Shown here: in pieces, positions 57,392 through 64,000 of the stretch
How positions within the stretch are numbered: the stretch's first letter is position 1
Layout of the letters: each line of letters opens with the position of its first letter
NCBI GenBank assembly: GCA_933228675.1
Contig: OW121741.1
Location: 60,448,863-60,512,862, forward strand
Direction of reading: 5' to 3'
Length of the DNA: 64,000 nt
Origin: Stomorhina lunata
Lineage: Eukaryota; Arthropoda; Insecta; Diptera; Rhiniidae
The notes under the pieces: generated by a model
What the model was told of the DNA's origin: nothing
Seen by the model: only the letters and a program-made list of their open reading frames with translations
The model's database searches: none
Made by a program: the position numbers and the translations under genes

Positions 57392-60300
57392 GTTAACAGA
57401 GCTATGTTAAGCACTTAACAGGGGTACTGTTAATGGCAAAAAATTTAGCTATTACTTTAAAACCGATATTTATATACTAAAATCAGCTTTAAAAAAATAA
57501 AAAAAAATACTGCCATATACCATATATATCCCAGATTCAAAATATTTACAAATGTTTGAGTACACATTTTTTTATTTATGCACTTTTGTCCTTTTTTCGA
57601 AAATCTTAGGAGATGGGCGGATAAAATTTATTGGATATCATTTCAGAACGGACCTGAATAAATATCCAATGGTCAAAAGTGTTAACAGTTTGTTTTTTTC
57701 GGAATTATTAAGAAATTTGATTTTTAAATTTAAAAAGGACTTTAGTCCTTTTCTCGAAAATCTTAGGAGATGGGCGGATAAAACTTATTGGATATCATTT
57801 CAGAACGGACCTGATTAAATATCCAATGGTCAAAAGTGTAAACAGTTTGTTTTTTTCGGAATTATTAAGAAATTTGATTTTTAAATTTTAAAAAGGACTT
57901 TAGTCCTTTTCTCGAAAATCTTAAGAGATGGGCGGATAAAATTTATTGGATATCATTTCAGAAAGGATCTGAATAAATATCCAATGGTCTAAAGTGTTAA
58001 CAGTTTGTTTTTTTCGGAATTATTAAGAAATTTGATTTTTAAATTTAAAAAGGACTTTAGTCCTTTTCTCGAAAATCATTTCAGAACGGACCTGAATAAA
58101 TATCCAATGGTCAAAAGTGTTAACAGTTTGTTTTTTTCGGAATTATTAAGAAATTTGATTTTTAAATTTTAAAAAGGACTTTAGTCCTTTTCTCGAAAAT
58201 CTTAAGAGATGGGCGGATAAAATTTATTGGATATCATTTCAGAAAGGATCTGAATAAATATCCAATGGTCTAAAGTGTTAACAGTTTGTTTTTTTCGGAA
58301 TTATTAAGAAATTTGATTTTTAAATTTAAAAAGGACTTTAGTCCTTTTCTCGAAAATCTTAGGAGATGGGCGGATAAAACTTATTGGATATCATTTCAGA
58401 ACGGTTCTGAATAAATATCCAATGGTCAAAAGTGTTAACAGTTTGTTTTTTTCGGAATTATTAAGAAATTTGATTTTTAAATTTAAAAAGGACTTTAGTC
58501 CTTTTCTCGAAAATCTCAGGAGATGGGCGGATAGAACTTATTGGATATCATTTCAGAACGGACCTGATTAAATATCCAATGGTCAAAAGTGTAAACAGTT
58601 TGTTTTTTTTCGGAATTATTAAGAAATTTGATTTTTAAATTTTAAAAAGGACTTTAGTCCTTTTCTCGAAAATCTTAAGAGATGGGCGGATAAAATTTAT
58701 TGGATATCATTTCAGAAAGGATCTGAATAAATATCCAATGGTCTAAAGTGTTAACAGTTTGTTTTTTTCGGAATTATTAAGAAATTTGATTTTTAAATTT
58801 AAAAAGGACTTTAGTCCTTTTCTCGAAAATCTTAGGAGATGGGCGGATAAAATTTATTGGATATCATTTTAGAACGGACCTTAATAAATATCCAATGGTC
58901 AAAAGTGTTAACAGTTTGTTTTTTTTCGGAATTATTAAGAAATTTGATTTTTTAATTCAAAAAGGACTTTAGTCCTTTTCTCGAAAATCTTAGGAGATGG
59001 GCGGATAAAACTTATTGGATATCATTTCAGAACGGATCTGAATAAATATCCAATGGTCAAAAGTGTTAACAGTTTGTTTTTTTCGGAATTATTAAGAAAT
59101 TTGATTTTTAAATTTTAAAAAGGACTTTAGTCCTTTTCTCGAAAATCTTAAGAGATGGGCGGATAAAATTTATTGGATATCATTTCAGAAAGGATCTGAA
59201 TAAATATCCAATGGTCTAAAATGTTAACAGTTTGTTTTTTTCGGAATTATTAAGAAATTTGATTTTTAAATTTTAAAAGGACTTTAGTCCTTTTCTCGAA
59301 AATCTTAGGAGATGGGCGGATAAAACTTATTGGATATCATTTCAGAACGGACCTGATTAAATATATAATGGTCAAAAGTGTAAACAGTTTGTTTTTTTCG
59401 GAATTATTAAGAAATTTGATTTTTAAATTTTAAAAAGGACTTTAGTCCTTTTCTCGAAAATCTTAGGAGATGGGCGGATAAAATTTATTGGATATCATTT
59501 CAGAAAGGATCTGAATAAATATCCAATGGTCAAAAGTGTTCACAGTTTGTTTTTTTCGGAATTATTAAGAAATTTGATTTTTTAAATTTTCAAAAGGACT
59601 TTAGTCCTTTTTTCGAAAATCTTAGGAGATGGGCGGATAGAATTTATTGGATATCATTTCAGATCGGACCTGAATAAATATCCAATGGTCAAAAGTGTTA
59701 ACAGTTTGTTTTTTTTCGGTATTATTAAGAAATTTAATTTTTAAATTTTAAAAAGGACTTTAGTCCTTTTCTCGAAAATCTTAGGAGATGGGCGGATAAA
59801 ATTTATTGGATATCATTTCAGAACGGACCTGAATAAATATCCAATGGTCAAAAGTGTTAACAGTTTGTTTTTTTCGGAATTATAAAGACATTTGATTTTT
59901 AAATTTTAAAAAGGACTTTAGTCCTTTTCTCGAAAATCTTAGGAGATGGGCGGATAAAATTTATCGGATATCATTTCACAACGGACCTTAATAAATATCC
60001 AATGGTCAGAAGTGTTAACAGTTTGTTTTTTTCGGAATTATTAAGAAATTTGATTTTTAAATTTTAAAAAGGACTTTAGTCCTTTTCTCGAAAATCTTAG
60101 GAGATGGGCGGATAAAATTTATTGGATATCATTTTAGAACGGATCTGAATAAATATCCAATGGTCAAAAGTGTTAACAGTTTGTTTTTTTCGGAATTATT
60201 AAGAAATTTGATTTTTAAATTTAAAAAGGACTTTAGTCCTTTTCTCGAAAATCTTAGGAGATGGGCGGATAAAATTTATTGGATATCATTTTAGAATGGA

Positions 60301-60843
60301 CCTGAATAAATATCCAATGGTCAAAAGTGTTAACAGTTTGTTTTTTTCGGAATTATTAAGAAATTTGATTTTTAAATTCAAAAAGGACTTTAGTCCTTTT
60401 CTCGAAAATCTTAGGAGATGGGCGGATAAAACTTATTGGATATCATTTCAGAACGGATCTGAATAAATATCCAATGGTCAAAAGTGTTAACAGTTTGTTT
60501 TTTTCGGAATTATTAAGAAATTTGATTTTTAAATTTTAAAAAGGACTTTAGTCCTTTTCTCGAAAACCTTAGGAGATGGGCGGATAAAATTTATTGTATA
60601 TCATTTCAGAAAGGATCTGACTAAATATCCAATGGTCAAAAGTGTTAACAGTTTGTTTTTTTTCGAAATTTGATTTTTAAATTTAAAAAGGACTTTAGTC
60701 CTTTTCTCGAAAATCTTAGGAGATGGGCGGATAAAACTTATTGGATATCATTTCAGAACGGATCTGAATAAATATCCAATGGTCAAAAGTGTTAACAGTT
60801 TGTTTTTTTCGGAGTTATTAAGAAATTTGAATTTTTAAATTTA
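57392..60843 (+). repeat. 157-bp satellite array, main block
   Basis: Left flank 57392-57585 (AACAGGGGTACTGTTAATGG) is followed by about 20 monomers of 157-158 bp. Each has AAAAGGACTTTAGTCCTTTT (a 9-base dyad around TT), TCGAAAATCTTAGGAGATGG, GGATATCATTTCAGAACGGA and AATGGTCAAAAGTGTTAACAG. Spacing examples: GGAC at 57737, 57895 and 58052. Variant monomers recur in fixed pairs (GATTAAATATCC with GTGTAAACAG, followed by AAGAGATGGG with GTCTAAAGTG, at 57736/57892 and 58490/58645), so blocks larger than a monomer were also copied. One monomer near 58052 has lost about 34 bp. Open frames across it are not genes. Confidence 0.93.
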
Positions 60844-63275
60844 ACAAGTAAGAGTGGTATATTCGGCTTTGCCGAATCTTGGATACCCTTCACCAATGGT
60901 GTTCCAAAAGTACTTAGTGTAATTCGTAGCAATATTTGGTTATACTAGTATTATATGCAAAGAGTCTTTAAAATTAAGAGTCGGAAAACGAAAACCTTTT
61001 CGGTGGCGTCATCATCTAGAATAGTTATGCACCCAAAGGTTAGGTTGGGCAAGTGGCTGATGTCTAGGGAAGCTTCACTTGGGTTCTAAAGTGGTCCCTT
61101 TGTGAAAGATAATGATTACTAGACTACAAGTAGAGAATGCATATTTAAGCCAGCCAGTAGCTTCGAAATAAAATAGACACATATTTTACGAACATTTAAT
61201 AAAGTTCGATAGACCAGATAAACCATGCAGAAAAGATGCTTCAAAATGTAGATGCCCTTAGATTTGCAATAGCACATCGATTTGATGAAGTTTAAGTATT
61301 CTGACATGCAACCCAAAAACGCTGTGCACAGTGACGATTGTGCACTTTACTTCGTACGAATTATCCAACTAGTAAAAGTTCTTGATTAGTTATGTAAAAC
61401 TCTGAAGTTAGCGGAATGATTTAGGTCAAAGCTTTAACAATGATTGTCAATGTATACAAGACTTAAAATTATAGGGTATACACTCCTAGTTTTAGATACA
61501 TACGTGAAATATATAGCTTTTGAATGGATGGTTATCAGCTTTGTCGGAAAAGTTTACTTATTAATTTGAAGTTAGTTAATTAATTAAAATGAACACTTCA
61601 TCAATAATATTTGGGATGTATAGTTCTTTCGATCTGTCCGATGGATGTTTGGAAAGTTTTGCTCTAGTTCTTTGTGCAATTTTAATGTGATTTAATTTAT
61701 CAGCATTAAATCGATTCCCGGTCGGGTTTATATGGGAGATTTCACTAAATGTGAATAGAGCTCGCCCATTTTCAATATCGAACTTTTCAAGAGATCAGAA
61801 ATACTTTTGTCAAATGTTGTCCCTCTAGAAAGTTTATTTTAGGCGCTATTGTCCTGAATATCAATATTGTACAACGTCTTTATACTAAATGTCATCATCG
61901 TATCTATTATAATTTGTCATTTATTAGCTACTAAGAGATTGCCTTAGGCGTTATACGGGATCAATTGTCAAACGTGAACGGATTTCTCCCAATTGCAATT
62001 AAAAAATTTAAATTTTTGTTGATATGTGAGATACTTACATACATATGTAGGTTTTGAACGGATATCATGTAATTAGCTGCATTTTTGTACTTCCTAGGAA
62101 GATTACCTATAATTTGATATATAATACATTCTCAAATGTTATCATAATGTTCAAAAGTCAGACACAAAATTAAGATAAATGCAGTGTGTCTGTCTGCTAA
62201 AACCAGATTTGTGGAGCTCCTGAATTGTCGCACTCTGAATTTCAACATTGTCGATCAAAACACCATCGCTTAAACGCTAAATTATATCTACCACAAATTA
62301 CAGAATGCATCAGGATTTAGATAATCCCCTGCGAAGGACGCTATTAAACTTCATCAAAATAAACATCTGAGGTATCGACAAAACAGGAGCTCCAAAAACT
62401 TGACTACAACAGAAAAAAGGACAGACAGGTAGACGGACGGACATGTAGACGGACGGACAAACAAACAGACGGACGGACAGACGGACGGAGGTCGCGAAAT
62501 CGATTCTTGTGCCGATTCTGAGTTGATCGGTACAATTTGAATGGTATTCATAATCAGATTTGTGGAGTATATATATCAGATTTTAGAAAACCCTCCCATA
62601 AAGAACGATGTCAAATTTCATCACAATCGGTCCATAAACACCTGAGATATCGCTGAAACAATACTTACAAAATGTAAACAAAATTTCTTAGACACGTACT
62701 TTGGGCAATTTGCTGTACATCAAATGTAGTGTTATGGCGATATCTCAATTGTTTATAGACCGCTTTTGATAAAATTTAATAACGTGCTTGGTGGGGGAAT
62801 TTCCTAAAATCTGATATAAAATTTATGTAGGTCCGTACTAAAGGAGGATAGTTTTTCCTATTTCTGCATTTAATTTTTTCAACAAACATTCTCTAATGTG
62901 TACTTTGGGCAATTTGCGATACATCAAATTCAGTGTTTTGGCGATATCTCAGTTGTTTATGGACCGATTTTGATAAAATTTTACAGAGTGCTTTGGGAAA
63001 ATATTTCCTACAATCTGATATATAACATATTATCACATGTACACCAGGAGTATCTTTTTTCTCTTGTTATTTAAAAGTGTGTTTCAATCAAAAATTTTAA
63101 AATTTTCGTCTAATTTTAGGTATTTTTTCGAAATTTTCGGTGTTTATAAACCGATTTTAATGAAATTTAATAGCGTTCATTGCGGGAGAATTTCCTAAAA
63201 TCTGATATATAATTTATGTAAGTCCATCCTCCAGGGGCTTCAGAAACTTGATTTCAACAGACAGACAGACAGACG

Positions 63276-63307
<32 letters not shown>

Positions 63308-63441
63308 GACATCGCTTAATCGATTCTCCTCCCGATTCTGAGTCGATCGGTATAATTTTTATGGGGTCTACGATCACTAATAAAAAAATTACAAACGGAA
63401 TCACAAACTTATAATACCCTTTCACCTATTGGTGAAGGGTA
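60844..63441 (-). repeat. HINE-like repeat inserted in the satellite
   Basis: Reversed full-length copy, 2.6 kb: AACAAGTAAGAGTGGTATATTC at the left, CACCTATTGGTGAAGGGTATAA at the right, with satellite on both sides (TTTTTAAATTT before, TAAAAAGGACTTTAG after). It is the clearest view of both element ends in the window. Two pyrimidine/purine tracts (62415-62490 and 63258-63310) are the CCGTCTGTCTG motif reversed. Confidence 0.75.
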
Positions 63442-64000
63442 TAATAAAAAGGACTTTAGTCCTTTTCTCGAAAATCTTAGGAGATGGGCGGATAAAACTT
63501 ATTGGATATCATTTCAGAATGGATCTGAATAAATATCCAATGGTCAAAAGTGTTAACAGTTTGTTTTTTTCGGAATTATTAAGAAATTTGATTTCTAAAT
63601 TTTAAAAAGGACTTTAGTCCTTTTCTCGAAAATCTTAGGAGATGGGCGCATAAAATTTATTGGATGTCATTTCAGAAAGGATCTGAATAAATATCCAATG
63701 GTCAAAAGTGTTAACAGTTTGTTTTTTTCGGAATTATTAAGAAATTTGATTTTTAAATTTAAAAAGGACTTTAGTCCTTTTCTCGAAAATCTTAGGAGAT
63801 GGGCGGATAAAACTTATTGGATATCATTTCAGAACGGACCTGATTAAATATCCAATGGTCAAAAGTGTAAACAGTTTGTTTTTTTTCGGATATATTAAGA
63901 AATTTGATTTTTAAATTTTAAAAAGGACTTTAGTCCTTTTCTCGAAAATCTTAAGAGATGGGCGGATAAAATTTATTGGATATCATTTCAGAAAGGATCT
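63442..64000 (+). repeat. 157-bp satellite array, continuation past the window
   Basis: Three and a half further monomers in the same orientation as 57.6-60.8 kb, including the paired variants (GATTAAATATCC/GTGTAAACAG at 63842-63870, then AAGAGATGGG at 63953). The array is cut by the window end, so its full length is unknown. Confidence 0.93.

Noticed and set aside
57586..60843. CRISPR-like array of regular repeats
   Set aside because: Whole 157-bp units repeat with no unique spacers, in a eukaryotic setting; it is a satellite.

Overview
This window is repeat-rich nuclear DNA from a higher fly (Diptera, probably a calyptrate such as a blowfly or house fly; genus not determinable). The pointers are very AT-rich non-coding sequence, BEL/Pao retrotransposons, a Transib transposon, and many copies of a dispersed repeat with the internal CCGTCTGTCTG tract common in fly genomes. 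The only host coding sequence I could support is one spliced exon at 44616-44775 (+). It resembles the ER glucosyltransferase ALG6, so much of the window is probably one or two very large introns of that gene packed with nested mobile elements.

Layout. 1-10.4 kb: copies of a Helentron/DINE-like dispersed repeat (called HINE-like here), one split by a 3.5-kb repeat made of degenerate 'AAGTACCAAACACGTGTCCC' units. 10.4-14.9 kb: a mariner remnant, then a large inverted repeat built around a broken Tc1-like transposon; one arm carries its own insertion. 14.93-24.02 kb: an old, broken BEL/Pao element (BEL-1) with gag, pol and an env-like region, a tRNA-Trp primer site, a 5-bp target duplication, an unidentified 1.24-kb insertion and a truncated 3' LTR. 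24.0-32.4 kb: foldback and HINE-like fragments, one satellite-like monomer, and a small transposon carrying a spliced zeste/Myb-SANT-like gene.

32.36-44.40 kb: one long foldback (hairpin) element opened up by later insertions. A HINE-like copy lies in one arm. Another HINE-like block lies in the other arm and itself contains a complete Transib element (701-residue RAG1-like transposase ORF, CAATA target duplications) and a complete DD37E Tc1/mariner element (TA target). 44.4-45.6 kb: the ALG6-like exon and flanking intron. 45.58-55.61 kb: a young BEL/Pao element (BEL-2, minus strand) with two 473-bp LTRs showing one visible difference, a gag-pol frame broken only by one TGA, and an extra zinc-knuckle/protease-like ORF after pol. 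55.6-57.4 kb: a palindromic minisatellite, a HINE-like 5' part and the 3' end of a Ty3/gypsy element. 57.4-64 kb: a 157-bp satellite array split by a reversed HINE-like copy and running off the window.

The order of nesting gives a relative history: HINE-like repeats and foldback elements are oldest, BEL-1, Transib and the mariner came later, and BEL-2 is the youngest. Coordinates of repeat edges were read by eye against other copies in the window; percentages and family names given from memory are marked as such.
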